DNA from: Lampris incognitus
Lineage: Eukaryota; Chordata; Actinopteri; Lampriformes; Lampridae
Length of the DNA stretch: 64,000 nucleotides
Assembly (NCBI RefSeq): GCF_029633865.1
Contig: NC_079222.1
Span: 33,174,695 to 33,238,694, forward strand
Direction: 5' to 3'
In this document: positions 1-12,400 of the stretch, one piece after another
How the letters are laid out: each line of letters starts with the position of its first letter
Position numbering within the stretch: position 1 is the stretch's first letter
The notes under the pieces: generated by a model
Told to the model about the DNA's origin: nothing
Databases searched by the model: none
The model's input: only the letters and a program-made list of their open reading frames with translations
Translations under genes and position numbers: made by a program

Positions 1-966
1 CGAGGAACAGTTCTGGATCCTGGTCTTGTCTCTAGAGGTCTGGAGTGTTACAAAGTGAGACAGATCCGTGCTGGGGAGTCGAGGTCTGGTGAGACAGGTA
101 CTAAACAGGGCAACACCCCCACACTGCCAGGTTATACCAGAGAGGAGCTGGTAGGTTTTCAGGCCGGTGACCCCACCCTAAAAGAGTTTAGGGCATTTTG
201 GGATCGGGGGAGGAGGCCATGTCCCAGAGAGAGAGCAGCCCTGTCTAGTCAAGTGAAAAGATTGTTGAAACAATGGAGATGCATACAACAACGAGAAGGG
301 TTGTTGTACAGGGTTATCACAGACCCACGTCATGGAGAAGTGTGGCAGTTACTCGTGCCTAGTTGTTTGAGGGACCAAGTTCTAGAAAATGTACATAACA
401 ACATGGGACATCAGGGCATAGAGCGCACTGTAAACTTGCTAAGAGGGAGGTGTTTTTGGGTAGGGCTATGCGAGGATGTGGAAAGCTGGGTTAAAAACTG
501 CGAGCGGTGCATTTTGACCAAGATGCCTCAGCCAAAAATCCATGCTCCAGTTCAGGCATTCCTGGCCTCCCGACCTCTAGAAGTGGTGGCTGTTGATTTT
601 ACAGTGTTGGAGGCAGCTTCAGATGGCCGTGAAAATGTCCTTGTTGTGACCGATGTGTTTACAAAGTTCACACAAGCGTATGCTACCAAAGACCAGAAGG
701 CTGACACTACAGCTAAAGTTTTGCTCAGGGAGTGGTTCATGAAATATGGGGTCCCAGAGAGACTGCACTCAGACCAAGGTCGAAATTTCGAGAGTGAAAT
801 TATAGCAGAGCTGTGCAAACTCTATGGGGTTAAAAAGACACGGACAACTCCCTACAGGCCACAGGGAAACGGTCAGTGTGAAAGATACAATCGCACACTC
901 CATGACTTGTTAAGGACACTCCCACCAGAGAAAAAAAGCGTTGGCCAGAGCATCTGTCTGAAGTAG
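1..966 (+). pseudogene. Gypsy-1 pol fragment: integrase zinc finger and catalytic core, interrupted by a frameshift
   Basis: The frame is already open at base 1, so the protein continues upstream of the window. A zinc-binding HHCC domain is visible: HNNMGH at 394-411 and CERC near 500-511, with the usual C-X2-C spacing. The DDE catalytic triad follows: Asp at 595-597 (AVDF), Asp at 772-774 (HSDQG) and Glu at 880-882 (QCERYNRT), with the 35-residue spacing between the second Asp and Glu typical of retroviral-type integrases. The enzyme would insert element cDNA into chromosomes. The reading frame is lost just after the core, at the seven-A run 931-937, and stops at 966. The homologous sequence continues in another frame, so this copy is probably dead. 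Confidence 0.88.
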
Positions 967-1958
967 TATATGCCTATAATGTCACTCCTCATTCCACCAC
1001 AGGGTACTCGCCTTATTATTTGCTTTTCGGGGTACAGCCACATCTCCCAGTAGATGCTTTATTAGGGCGTGAGTGTGTGTCAGACAGGAAACAGGATTGG
1101 TTGTCTGTTCATCAGGAGAGACTCCGACAGGCACATGAGAGAGCCAGAGAGTACTCAGAGCAGAAGGCAGCTGAGAGGATCTCACTGCAAAATGAGAAGG
1201 TGTATTGTCCTCCTGTGGACATTGGTCAGTTGGTTTTCCTACGTCACAGACCCCCAGGTAGACATAAGATTCAGGACACATGGACCTCAACAGTCTACAA
1301 GGTAGTTGACATCCAGGGTACCACACATACTGTTGAACCTTTTGAGGGAGGTCCCATTAAAAGAGTTCATAGGTCAGAGTTGCGACCTTGTGCGAAACCA
1401 GTTCCCAAACCAAGAACTAGAACTAGGTTACAGACCACTACACAGCCTGTAGCTGAGGATGAGCCTGAGTCACCTGAGGCTGATTTTGTTATTGTTGAGG
1501 AAGTCATCCCTCGCCGGCTTGTGCAAGTACCTAACCTGCCTCTTGCAGCAGAAAGTGTCAGTTTACCTGTGACAGCACCCACAGATGAGAGTGACGGTGA
1601 AGGACCTGAGGAAGGTTATTCAGATATGAGAAATTGTGGCACAGAAACAGAATGTGTTAATGATGTGCATCCAAACGTTAGCGACAGTGACTTGCCCATT
1701 ATTGAAAACAGGGACAGGCCCGCACTAACAGAGGATGCTGGTGGAGCAGGACGTAGAACCTATGAGCCTAAACCTGCCATTAGGAAAAGCAAGCGGGAAA
1801 TGGCTGGATCTCATTCAAACCAATTTCATCTGCCAAAGTCAGCCTGTAATGCAGTCTCAGTCAGCACAGACATGGTCTCTAAGGTTTTGACAAGCCTGGG
1901 TGCTGCTCTCTTTGAAAAGGCCTTGCAGGGAGTATTTGAGTCAGTTCATGTTTCGTAG
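931..1958 (+). pseudogene. Gypsy-1 pol fragment: integrase C-terminal region and acidic tail, second frame
   Basis: After the A7 run the integrase homology continues in the frame one base back. It contains the conserved YSPYYLLFG-like block near 1005-1030, then a GPY/F-type integrase C-terminal module (VFLRHRPPGRHKIQDTW to KRVHRSELRPC, about 1240-1390). The last ~190 residues are an acidic, proline-rich tail without a recognised domain. The frame stops at 1956-1958, 35 bases before the 3' LTR. The first in-frame ATG is at 1020, but this is not expected to be a real start: the segment is the continuation of the preceding pol frame, separated by a one-base-type indel. Confidence 0.82.
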
Positions 1959-1993
1959 TCACCGAGGACGTTGACTATATTTGCAGGGGAGTA

Positions 1994-2868
1994 TGTAGCC
2001 GGGTGGTAAATCTGTTAAATATGTTAAAAGATTTTCCACTTAAATTTAGTATAGTTTAACTGTTAATATATGTAATTGTTACACTGTCAAGCCATGTAAA
2101 ATGTCATTTGATGTATTTAAATTGTGAGGCAGATTGTGAGTGTATTTTTATAGTTTTGGTTGTCATTGCATGTTTTGACCAGTAAGTGGCAGTGGCGGAC
2201 TTTTATTGTAACTCCGTGCAAGTTATCCAAGTGCATCTTGGGTATTCTTTCTTTTTTTTCTTGTGTGGAGCGCCTGAAGATTGCGGTGTGACAGTGCTCT
2301 GACTCCGTAGTAAGTAGGTGTAAATATCTTGTGAAATATACCTGTAACATTATTCCAAACAATATTGTATGTCGGTAATTTGACAAGATGGTTTGATTTA
2401 GACGCTACTGGAGTTGATGTTCGGTGATTTTGGGCGCGAGCCATCGACCGCTGTTCGCCATTGCAGGCATGACAAGGTAATGTTGGCGTGAATAAAGCCA
2501 CACCATGCCATTGTATTTGGGATGTAAAGGTTTTATATGCATTTTAATTCTGTTTAAAGGTAACTGACAGAGTGAGAAGTTGCGCGATCTTCAGGAAGTT
2601 CCACATGTCTTTGTTAAACCCTGTTTAACGTACATAGTCCACTGCCGTATTTTGCACCGTATTTTGTATTTATTATTTCCCTTTTTAAAATCTTTTCTGT
2701 TAAACTTGCCACATCTGTGAACATTTATGAGCTGTTTGCTCGAAAGACACAGGAATGTATGCACTCAAGTAAAACGATCTGCATTCGAAGGTTCAAACAA
2801 TAAAATTAAAGCTACAAGAACCCCGGAAGTAATTGTGTCCTGTGTGGTATCTAATTCCACGGGCTACA
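1994..2868 (+). repeat. 3' LTR of Gypsy-1 (875 bp)
   Basis: The LTR begins TGTAGCC and ends GGCTACA, a perfect 7-bp terminal inverted repeat with TG...CA ends. A purine-rich stretch (gcaggggagta) lies directly upstream and can serve as the polypurine tract. Polyadenylation-type AATAAA hexamers occur at 2491-2496 and 2799-2804. The next base resumes satellite sequence. Confidence 0.88.
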
Positions 2869-3503
2869 TTGTATAAGAGAGTGGCTTAAGTTAGAGTTGA
2901 ATTCTGACGGTTTTGCGGTCCTGTGTAAACGATCCTTGGATGAACTGTGGTTTTTGGCAGAGAAACATGGAAATTTGTCCTTTTGCGACTGAAGCGATGT
3001 GTCTTTGCGACTACCCCAACATGAAGCACTTACTGTGTGAACAAGCGTTGTCAGAGCATCAGTTAGAGCAATATCATGGACACATTTTCAAAGCGTGTTC
3101 GTTCAGCATCAAGTCTTCCCCTGAGTTTCTTTGCTTCAGTGAGTTGACCATTTTATATACTTGAAGCATTCAAACAACTGTGTCAGTCTCATTTATATCT
3201 CAAGTTCCAACGTTTGGATGACGAATTGTCAATTGTTCTAGATTTTTAACCTGATGGTCGGCAATTTGTTGGGTAATCACCTTCATCAATGCAGGACATG
3301 TTCAAAGGAAGGTCAGTTAGTCAACAATTGTAATCCTTCTTTGGATGTTTTCAATCTTGTGATGACTCACGGACTAAATTCTGTTTACAAATGTATAACC
3401 ATCTGTGAGAAGAGAAGATCTGCTAAATGTCACCATAAAAGCACTATACATTACAAACTGTGAAAGCCTTTGTAAAGATTGCCATAAAGTTTGTTGAAAA
3501 TGT
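2869..3503. repeat. Satellite monomer a, 5'-truncated by Gypsy-1
   Basis: Continuation of an a monomer starting in the middle of the motif ccatatattgtataagag. Distance between equivalent points here and in the next unit is 689 bp, as expected for monomer a. Confidence 0.9.
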
Positions 3504-5963
3504 CAGTTCTTCCAGCACAGAAACAAACTCTAACTTGATAGCACTTTCTACCATATATTGTATAAGAGAGTGGCTTAAGTTAGAGTTGAATTCTGACGGT
3601 TTTGCGGTCCTGTGTAAACGATCCTTGGATGAACTGTGGTTTTTGGCAGAGAAACATGGAAATTTGTCCTTTTGCGACTGAAGCGATGTGTCTTTGCGAC
3701 TACCCCAACATGAAGCACTTACTGTGTGAACAAGCGTTGTCAGAGCATCAGTTAGAGCAATATCATGGACACATTTTCAAAGCGTGTTCGTTCAGCATCA
3801 AGTCTTCCCCTGAGTTTCTTTGCTTCAGTGAGTTGACCATTTTATATACTTGAAGCATTCAAACAACTGTGTCAGTCTCATTTACATCTCAAGTTCCAAC
3901 GTTTGGATGACGAATTGTCAATTGTTCTAGATTTTTAACCTGATGGTCGGCAATTTGTTGGGTAATCACCTTCATCAATGCAGGACATGTTCAAAGGAAG
4001 GTCAGTTAGTCAACAATTGTAATCCTTCTTTGGATGTTTTCAATCTTGTGATGACTCACGGACTAAATTCTGTTTACAAATGTATAACCATCTGTGAGAA
4101 GAGAAGATCTGCTAAATTTGACCATAAAAAGCACTATACATTACAAACTGTGAAAGTCTTTGTAAAGAGTGCCATAAAGTTTGCGGAAAATGTCAGTTCT
4201 TCCAGCACAGAACCAGACTCTAACTGGATAGCACTTTCTACTTTGTGCTTTAGATGTACAATTATCGATATGTTGAGTACAACTGAGAGAACCCCAAAGA
4301 GAAGCACTTATGTATTCAAGACTCACCAATGCCTCAATTTGAAGTGATCTGAGTGTGTTTTTCACAAAACTGTAATCATCAGTCTCCCACCAAGTTGTAG
4401 TGGCCAAGAGATACTACCCCAACATGAAGCACTTACAGAAGTAAACCGTATTGTTAGTGCTTCTATTAGGGTAATATCAGCGACCAATCCTGTGTAAGGG
4501 TAGAACGTATTTAAGCGGTTTATCATCAGTTCCACCCCAAGATTGTAGCCTTGTAGCCCGAGTGTTCGACAAACTTATAATCAGCATAGTCTTCTGTCAT
4601 GTCGCCCTGGTCAAGCAAAACAACCCCAACATATAGCACTTACTGCGTGTTAAGTTCAAGTCAATGCTAATGCTAGAGGAGTCGTATTGACATTTGTCGT
4701 CGTTGTTTTCTGCTTACTCGGGCTCAAAGGTGTTTTCTGTTAGCGTCGAGTACTCCCACGAATTTGTGACCCTCGGGGAATTGACCATTTTATATGATCG
4801 AAGAATTAAATAAAAGCCCATGTCTGTCTTATATCATCTGAGAAAAGAGAAGATGTGCTATAGTTTAACAACTATAAAAGGCACTATATGTTACAAACTG
4901 TCAATGCCAATGTAAAGATTGCCTTAAAGTTTGCTGAAAATGTCAGTTCTTCCAGCACAGAATCAAACCCCAACTTGATAGCACTTTCTACCATATATTG
5001 TATAAGAGAGTGGCTTAAGTTAGAGTTGAATTCTGACGGTTTTGCGGTCCTGTGTAAACGATCCTTGGATGAACTGTGGTTTTTGGCAGAGAAACATGGA
5101 AAATTGTCCTTTTGCGACTGAAGCTATGTGTCTTTGCGACTACCCCAACATGAAGCACTTACTGTGTGAACAAGCATTGTCAGAGCATCAGTTAGAGCAA
5201 TATCAAGGACACATTTTCAAAGCGTCTTGGGTATATTTATATTGAACCGTTGGTATCACTGTTATCGTTTTTCATGTTTTCAAAAGTATGATTACTGCCG
5301 CTGAGCACATCTAAGACAACCCCAAAGAGAAGCACTTGTGAAATCAATACTCAGCAATGCCTCAATTTGAAGTGATCTGAGAGTTTGACAAACTTAAATC
5401 GGCATAGTATTCTCGCATGTCGCGCCGGTCAAGTACAACTACCTCAACATATAGCACTTACTGTCCGTTAAGTTCAAGTCAATGCTGAAGTTAAGGCAGT
5501 CGTCTTGACATTTGTCTTAATAACTGTGTTTCTACTTACTCAAGCCCAAGGCTGTGTTCGTTCAGCATCAAGTCTTCCCCTGAGTTTCTTTGCTTCAGTG
5601 AGTTGACCATTTTATATACTTGAAGCATTCAAACAACCGTGTCAGTCTCATTTACATCTCAAGTTCCAACGTTTGGATGACGAATTGTCAATTGTTCTAG
5701 ATTTTTAACCTGATGGTCGGCCATTTCTTGGGTAATCACCTTCATCAAGGCAGGACATGTTCAAAGGAAGGTCAGTTAGTCAACAATTGTAATCCTTCTT
5801 TGGATGTTTTCAATCTTGCGATGACTCACGGACTAAATTCTCTTTCCAAATGTATAACCATCTGTGAGAAGAGAAGATCTGCTAAATGTCACCGTAAAAA
5901 GCACTATACATTACAAACTGTGAAAGCCTTTGTAAAGATTGCCATAAAGTTTGTTGAAAATGT
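3504..5963. repeat. Satellite a-b-c trimer, copy 1
   Basis: Landmark-to-landmark unit: a 3504-4193, b 4194-4943, c 4944-5963. Boundaries are set by an arbitrary landmark, not by a known biological unit start. Confidence 0.9.
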
Positions 5964-6983
5964 CAGTTCTTCCAGCACAGAATCAAACCCCAACTTGATA
6001 GCACTTTCTACCATATATTGTATAAGAGAGTGGCTTAAGTTAGAGTTGAATTCTGACGGTTTTGCGGTCCTGTGTAAACGATCCTTGGATGAACTGTGGT
6101 TTTTGGCAGAGAAACATGGAAAATTGTCCTTTTGCGACTGAAGCTATGTGTCTTTGCGACTACCCCAACATGAAGCACTTACTGTGTGAACAAGCATTGT
6201 CAGAGCATCAGTTAGAGCAATATCAAGGACACATTTTCAAAGCGTCTTGGGTATATTTATATTGAACCGTTGGTATCACTGTTATCGTTTTTCATGTTTT
6301 CAAAAGTATGATTACTGCCGCTGAGCACATCTAAGACAACCCCAAAGAGAAGCACTTGTGAAATCAATACTCAGCAATGCCTCAATTTGAAGTGATCTGG
6401 GAGTTTGACAAACTTAAATCGGCATAGTATTCTCGCATGTCGCGCCGGTCAAGTACAACTACCTCAACATATAGCACTTACTGTCCGTTAAGTTCAAGTC
6501 AATGCTGAAGTTAAGGCAGTCGTCTTGACATTTGTCTTAATAACTGTGTTTCTACTTACTCAAGCCCAAGGCTGTGTTCGTTCAGCATCAAGTCTTCCCC
6601 TGAGTTTCTTTGCTTCAGTGAGTTGACCATTTTATATACTTGAAGCATTCAAACAACCGTGTCAGTCTCATTTACATCTCAAGTTCCAACGTTTGGATGA
6701 CGAATTGTCAATTGTTCTAGATTTTTAACCTGATGGTCGGCCATTTCTTGGGTAATCACCTTCATCAAGGCAGGACATGTTCAAAGGAAGGTCAGTTAGT
6801 CAACAATTGTAATCCTTCTTTGGATGTTTTCAATCTTGCGATGACTCACGGACTAAATTCTCTTTCCAAATGTATAACCATCTGTGAGAAGAGAAGATCT
6901 GCTAAATGTCACCGTAAAAAGCACTATACATTACAAACTGTGAAAGCCTTTGTAAAGATTGCCATAAAGTTTGTTGAAAATGT
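5964..6983. repeat. Extra satellite monomer c (c-c tandem duplication)
   Basis: A second c unit of exactly 1020 bp follows the c of trimer 1. The differences seen are few, for example gatctga against gatctgg near 5378 and 6398, so this is a recent local duplication that breaks the a-b-c order. Confidence 0.88.
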
Positions 6984-7673
6984 CAGTTCTTCCAGCACAG
7001 AAACAAACTCTAACTTGATAGCACTTTCTACCATATATTGTATAAGAGAGTGGCTTAAGTTAGAGTTGAATTCTGACGGTTTTGCGGTCCTGTGTAAACG
7101 ATCCTTGGATGAACTGTGGTTTTTGGCAGAGAAACATGGAAATTTGTCCTTTTGCGACTGAAGCGATGTGTCTTTGCGACTACCCCAACATGAAGCACTT
7201 ACTGTGTGAACAAGCGTTGTCAGAGCATCAGTTAGAGCAATATCATGGACACATTTTCAAAGCGTGTTCGTTCAGCATCAAGTCTTCCCCTGAGTTTCTT
7301 TGCTTCAGTGAGTTGACCATTTTATATACTTGAAGCATTCAAACAACTGTGTCAGTCTCATTTACATCTCAAGTTCCAACGTTTGGATGACGAATTGTCA
7401 ATTGTTCTAGATTTTTAACCTGATGGTCGGCAATTTGTTGGGTAATCACCTTCATCAATGCAGGACATGTTCAAAGGAAGGTCAGTTAGTCAACAATTGT
7501 AATCCTTCTTTGGATGTTTTCAATCTTGTGATGACTCACGGACTAAATTCTGTTTACAAATGTATAACCATCTGTGAGAAGAGAAGATCTGCTAAATTTG
7601 ACCATAAAAAGCACTATACATTACAAACTGTGAAAGTCTTTGTAAAGAGTGCCATAAAGTTTGCGGAAAATGT
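6984..7673. repeat. Representative monomer a (690 bp)
   Basis: Example of the shortest monomer. It equals c without the ~329-bp block that in c lies between ttcaaagc and gtgttcgttcagc. Since b shares part of that block with c, a is more likely a deletion derivative than the ancestor; this direction is inferred. Confidence 0.85.
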
Positions 7674-8425
7674 CAGTTCTTCCAGCACAGAACCAGACTC
7701 TAACTGGATAGCACTTTCTACTTTGTGCTTTAGATGTACAATTATCGATATGTTGAGTACAACTGAGAGAACCCCAAAGAGAAGCACTTATGTATTCAAG
7801 ACTCACCAATGCCTCAATTTGAAGTGATCTGAGTGTGTTTTTCACAAAACTGTAATCATCATAGTCTCCCACCAAGTTGTAGTGGCCAAGAGATACTACC
7901 CCAACATGAAGCACTTACAGAAGTAAACCGTATTGTTAGTGCTTCTATTAGGGTAATATCAGCGACCAATCCTGTGTAAGGGTAGAACGTATTTAAGCGG
8001 TTTATCATCAGTTCCACCCCAAGATTGTAGCCTTGTAGCCCGAGTGTTCGACAAACTTATAATCAGCATAGTCTTCTGTCATGTCGCCCTGGTCAAGCAA
8101 AACAACCCCAACATATAGCACTTACTGCGTGTTAAGTTCAAGTCAATGCTAATGCTAGAGGAGTCGTATTGACATTTGTCGTCGTTGTTTTCTGCTTACT
8201 CGGGCTCAAAGGTGTTTTCTGTTAGCGTCGAGTACTCCCACGAATTTGTGACCCTCGGGGAATTGACCATTTTATATGATCGAAGAATTAAATAAAAGCC
8301 CATGTCTGTCTTATATCATCTGAGAAAAGAGAAGATGTGCTATAGTTTAACAACTATAAAAGGCACTATATGTTACAAACTGTCAATGCCAATGTAAAGA
8401 TTGCCTTAAAGTTTGCTGAAAATGT
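7674..8425. repeat. Representative monomer b (752 bp)
   Basis: Example of the middle monomer. It carries a perfect TATAAAAG near its 3' end, an AATAAA in gaattaaataaaagc, and two copies of the 20-nt box CCCCAACAT..AGCACTTAC. It differs from most b copies by three extra bases at the catcatagtctcc site. Confidence 0.85.
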
Positions 8426-9444
8426 CAGTTCTTCCAGCACAGAATCAAACCCCAACTTGATAGCACTTTCTACCATATATTGTATAAGAGAGTGGCTTAA
8501 GTTAGAGTTGAATTCTGACGGTTTTGCGGTCCTGTGTAAACGATCCTTGGATGAACTGTGGTTTTTGTCAGAGAAACATGGAAAATTGTCCTTTTGCGAC
8601 TGAAGCTATGTGTCTTTGCGACTACCCCAACATGAAGCACTTACTGTGTGAACAAGCATTGTCAGAGCATCAGTTAGAGCAATATCAAGGACACATTTTC
8701 AAAGCGTCTTGGGTATATTTATATTGAACCGTCGGTATCACTGTTATCGTTTTTCATGTTTTCAAAAGTATGATCATTGCCGCTGAGCACATCTAAGACA
8801 ACCCCAAAGAGAAGCACTTGTGAAATCAATACTCAGCAATGCCTCAATTTGAAGTGATCTGAGAGTTTGACAAACTTAAATCGGCATAGTATTCTCGCAT
8901 GTCGCGCCGGTCAAGTACAACTACCCCAACATATAGCACTTACTGTCCGTTAAGTTCAAGTCAATGCTGAAGTTAGGGCAGTCATCTTGACATTTGTCTT
9001 AATAACTGTGTTTCTACTTACTCAAGCCCAAGGCTGTGGTCGTTCACCATCAAGTCTTCCCCTGAGTTTCTTTGCTTCAGTGAGTTGACCATTTTATATA
9101 CTTGAAGCATTCAAACAACCGTGTCAGTCTCATTTACATCTCAAGTTCCAACGTTTGGATGACGAATTGTCAATTGTTCTAGATTTTTAACCTGATGGTC
9201 GGCCATTTCTTGGGTAATCACCTTCATCAAGGCAGGACATGTTCAAAGGAAGGTCAGTTAGTCAACAATTGTAATCCTTCTTTGGATGTTTTCAATCTTG
9301 CGATGACTCACGGACTAAATTCTCTTTCCAAATGTATAACCATCTGTGAGAAGAGAAGATCTGCTAAATGTCACCATAAAAGCACTATACATTACAAACT
9401 GTGAAAGCCTTTGTAAAGATTGCCATAAAGTTTGTTGAAAATGT
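8426..9444. repeat. Representative monomer c (1019 bp)
   Basis: Example of the longest monomer, probably closest to the ancestral layout. Its first ~280 and last ~395 bp match a; its middle resembles the distal part of b (ggcatagt...catgtcg...gttaagttcaagtcaatgct). Confidence 0.85.
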
Positions 9445-12400
9445 CAGTTCTTCCAGCACAGAAACAAACTCTAACTTGATAGCACTTTCTACCATATATT
9501 GTATAAGAGAGTGGCTTAAGTTAGAGTTGAATTCTGACGGTTTTGCGGTCCTGTGTAAACGATCCTTGGATGAACTGTGGTTTTTGGCAGAGAAACATGG
9601 AAATTTGTCCTTTTGCGACTGAAGCGATGTGTCTTTGCGACTACCCCAACATGAAGCACTTACTGTGTGAACAAGCGTTGTCAGAGCATCAGTTAGAGCA
9701 ATATCATGGACACATTTTCAAAGCGTGTTCGTTCAGCATCAAGTCTTCCCCTGAGTTTCTTTGCTTCAGTGAGTTGACCATTTTATATACTTGAAGCATT
9801 CAAACAACTGTGTCAGTCTCATTTACATCTCAAGTTCCAACGTTTGGATGACGAATTGTCAATTGTTCTAGATTTTTAACCTGATGGTCGGCAATTTGTT
9901 GGGTAATCACCTTCATCAATGCAGGACATGTTCAAAGGAAGGTCAGTTAGTCAACAATTGTAATCCTTCTTTGGATGTTTTCAATCTTGTGATGACTCAC
10001 GGACTAAATTCTGTTTACAAATGTATAACCATCTGTGAGAAGAGAAGATCTGCTAAATTTGACCATAAAAAGCACTATACATTACAAACTGTGAAAGTCT
10101 TTGTAAAGAGTGCCATAAAGTTTGCGGAAAATGTCAGTTCTTCCAGCACAGAACCAGACTCTAACTGGATAGCACTTTCTACTTTGTGCTTTAGATGTAC
10201 AATTATCGATATGTTGAGTACAACTGAGAGAACCCCAAAGAGAAGCACTTATGTATTCAAGACTCACCAATGCCTCAATTTGAAGTGATCTGAGTGTGTT
10301 TTTCACAAAACTGTAATCATCAGTCTCCCACCAAGTTGTAGTGGCCAAGAGATACTACCCCAACATGAAGCACTTACAGAAGTAAACCGTATTGTTAGTG
10401 CTTCTATTAGGGTAATATCAGCGACCAATCCTGTGTAAGGGTAGAACGTATTTAAGCGGTTTATCATCAGTTCCACCCCAAGATTGTAGCCTTGTAGCCC
10501 GAGTGTTCGACAAACTTATAATCAGCATAGTCTTCTGTCATGTCGCCCTGGTCAAGCAAAACAACCCCAACATATAGCACTTACTGCGTGTTAAGTTCAA
10601 GTCAATGCTAATGCTAGAGGAGTCGTATTGACATTTGTCGTCGTTGTTTTCTGCTTACTCGGGCTCAAAGGTGTTTTCTGTTAGCGTCGAGTACTCCCAC
10701 GAATTTGTGACCCTCGGGGAATTGACCATTTTATATGATCGAAGAATTAAATAAAAGCCCATGTCTGTCTTATATCATCTGAGAAAAGAGAAGATGTGCT
10801 ATAGTTTAACAACTATAAAAGGCACTATATGTTACAAACTGTCAATGCCAATGTAAAGATTGCCTTAAAGTTTGCTGAAAATGTCAGTTCTTCCAGCACA
10901 GAATCAAACCCCAACTTGATAGCACTTTCTACCATATATTGTATAAGAGAGTGGCTTAAGTTAGAGTTGAATTCTGACGGTTTTGCGGTCCTGTGTAAAC
11001 GATCCTTGGATGAACTGTGGTTTTTGGCAGAGAAACATGGAAAATTGTCCTTTTGCGACTGAAGCTATGTGTCTTTGCGACTACCCCAACATGAAGCACT
11101 TACTGTGTGAACAAGCATTGTCAGAGCATCAGTTAGAGCAATATCAAGGACACATTTTCAAAGCGTCTTGGGTATATTTATATTGAACCGTCGGTATCAC
11201 TGTTATCGTTTTTCATGTTTTCAAAAGTATGATCATTGCCGCTGAGCACATCTAAGACAACCCCAAAGAGAAGCACTTGTGAAATCAATACTCAGCAATG
11301 CCTCAATTTGAAGTGATCTGAGAGTTTGACAAACTTAAATCGGCATAGTATTCTCGCATGTCGCGCCGGTCAAGTACAACTACCCCAACATATAGCACTT
11401 ACTGTCCGTTAAGTTCAAGTCAATGCTGAAGTTAGGGCAGTCATCTTGACATTTGTCTTAATAACTGTGTTTCTACTTACTCAAGCCCAAGGCTGTGGTC
11501 GTTCACCATCAAGTCTTCCCCTGAGTTTCTTTGCTTCAGTGAGTTGACCATTTTATATACTTGAAGCATTCAAACAACCGTGTCAGTCTCATTTACATCT
11601 CAAGTTCCAACGTTTGGATGACGAATTGTCAATTGTTCTAGATTTTTAACCTGATGGTCGGCCATTTCTTGGGTAATCACCTTCATCAAGGCAGGACATG
11701 TTCAAAGGAAGGTCAGTTAGTCAACAATTGTAATCCTTCTTTGGATGTTTTCAATCTTGCGATGACTCACGGACTAAATTCTCTTTCCAAATGTATAACC
11801 ATCTGTGAGAAGAGAAGATCTGCTAAATGTCACCATAAAAGCACTATACATTACAAACTGTGAAAGCCTTTGTAAAGATTGCCATAAAGTTTGTTGAAAA
11901 TGTCAGTTCTTCCAGCACAGAAACAAACTCTAACTTGATAGCACTTTCTACCATATATTGTATAAGAGAGTGGCTTAAGTTAGAGTTGAATTCTGACGGT
12001 TTTGCGGTCCTGTGTAAACGATCCTTGGATGAACTGTGGTTTTTGGCAGAGAAACATGGAAATTTGTCCTTTTGCGACTGAAGCGATGTGTCTTTGCGAC
12101 TACCCCAACATGAAGCACTTACTGTGTGAACAAGCGTTGTCAGAGCATCAGTTAGAGCAATATCATGGACACATTTTCAAAGCGTGTTCGTTCAGCATCA
12201 AGTCTTCCCCTGAGTTTCTTTGCTTCAGTGAGTTGACCATTTTATATACTTGAAGCATTCAAACAACTGTGTCAGTCTCATTTACATCTCAAGTTCCAAC
12301 GTTTGGATGACGAATTGTCAATTGTTCTAGATTTTTAACCTGATGGTCGGCAATTTGTTGGGTAATCACCTTCATCAATGCAGGACATGTTCAAAGGAAG

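Larger units (their letters stand above)
1..2868 (+). mobile_element. Ty3/Gypsy retrotransposon, 3' part (5' end outside window), decayed
   Basis: This is the 3' portion of an LTR retrotransposon. It holds an integrase-coding region open from base 1, a frameshift, an integrase C-terminal region with an acidic tail, and a 3' LTR. The gene order (integrase directly upstream of the LTR) and the HHCC and DDE motifs place it in Ty3/Gypsy. The base after the LTR continues satellite monomer a in mid-unit, so the element was inserted into the satellite, between sequence matching ccatata and ttgtata. The target duplication cannot be checked because the 5' end is outside the window. No envelope-like gene is seen. 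Confidence 0.9.

Noticed and set aside
1-2868. Gypsy-1 and Gypsy-2 as two halves of the same element or family
   Set aside because: LTR length (875 against 343 bp), LTR sequence, integrase sequence and C-terminal tails are all different.
4400-4500. ttagggt in the satellite as a telomeric repeat
   Set aside because: It is a single occurrence per monomer, not a tandem array.
4560-4575. CENP-B box-like sequence cccgagtgttcgac in monomer b
   Set aside because: The spacing is one base short and the last required base is absent compared with the CENP-B box consensus, so it is only a near match.
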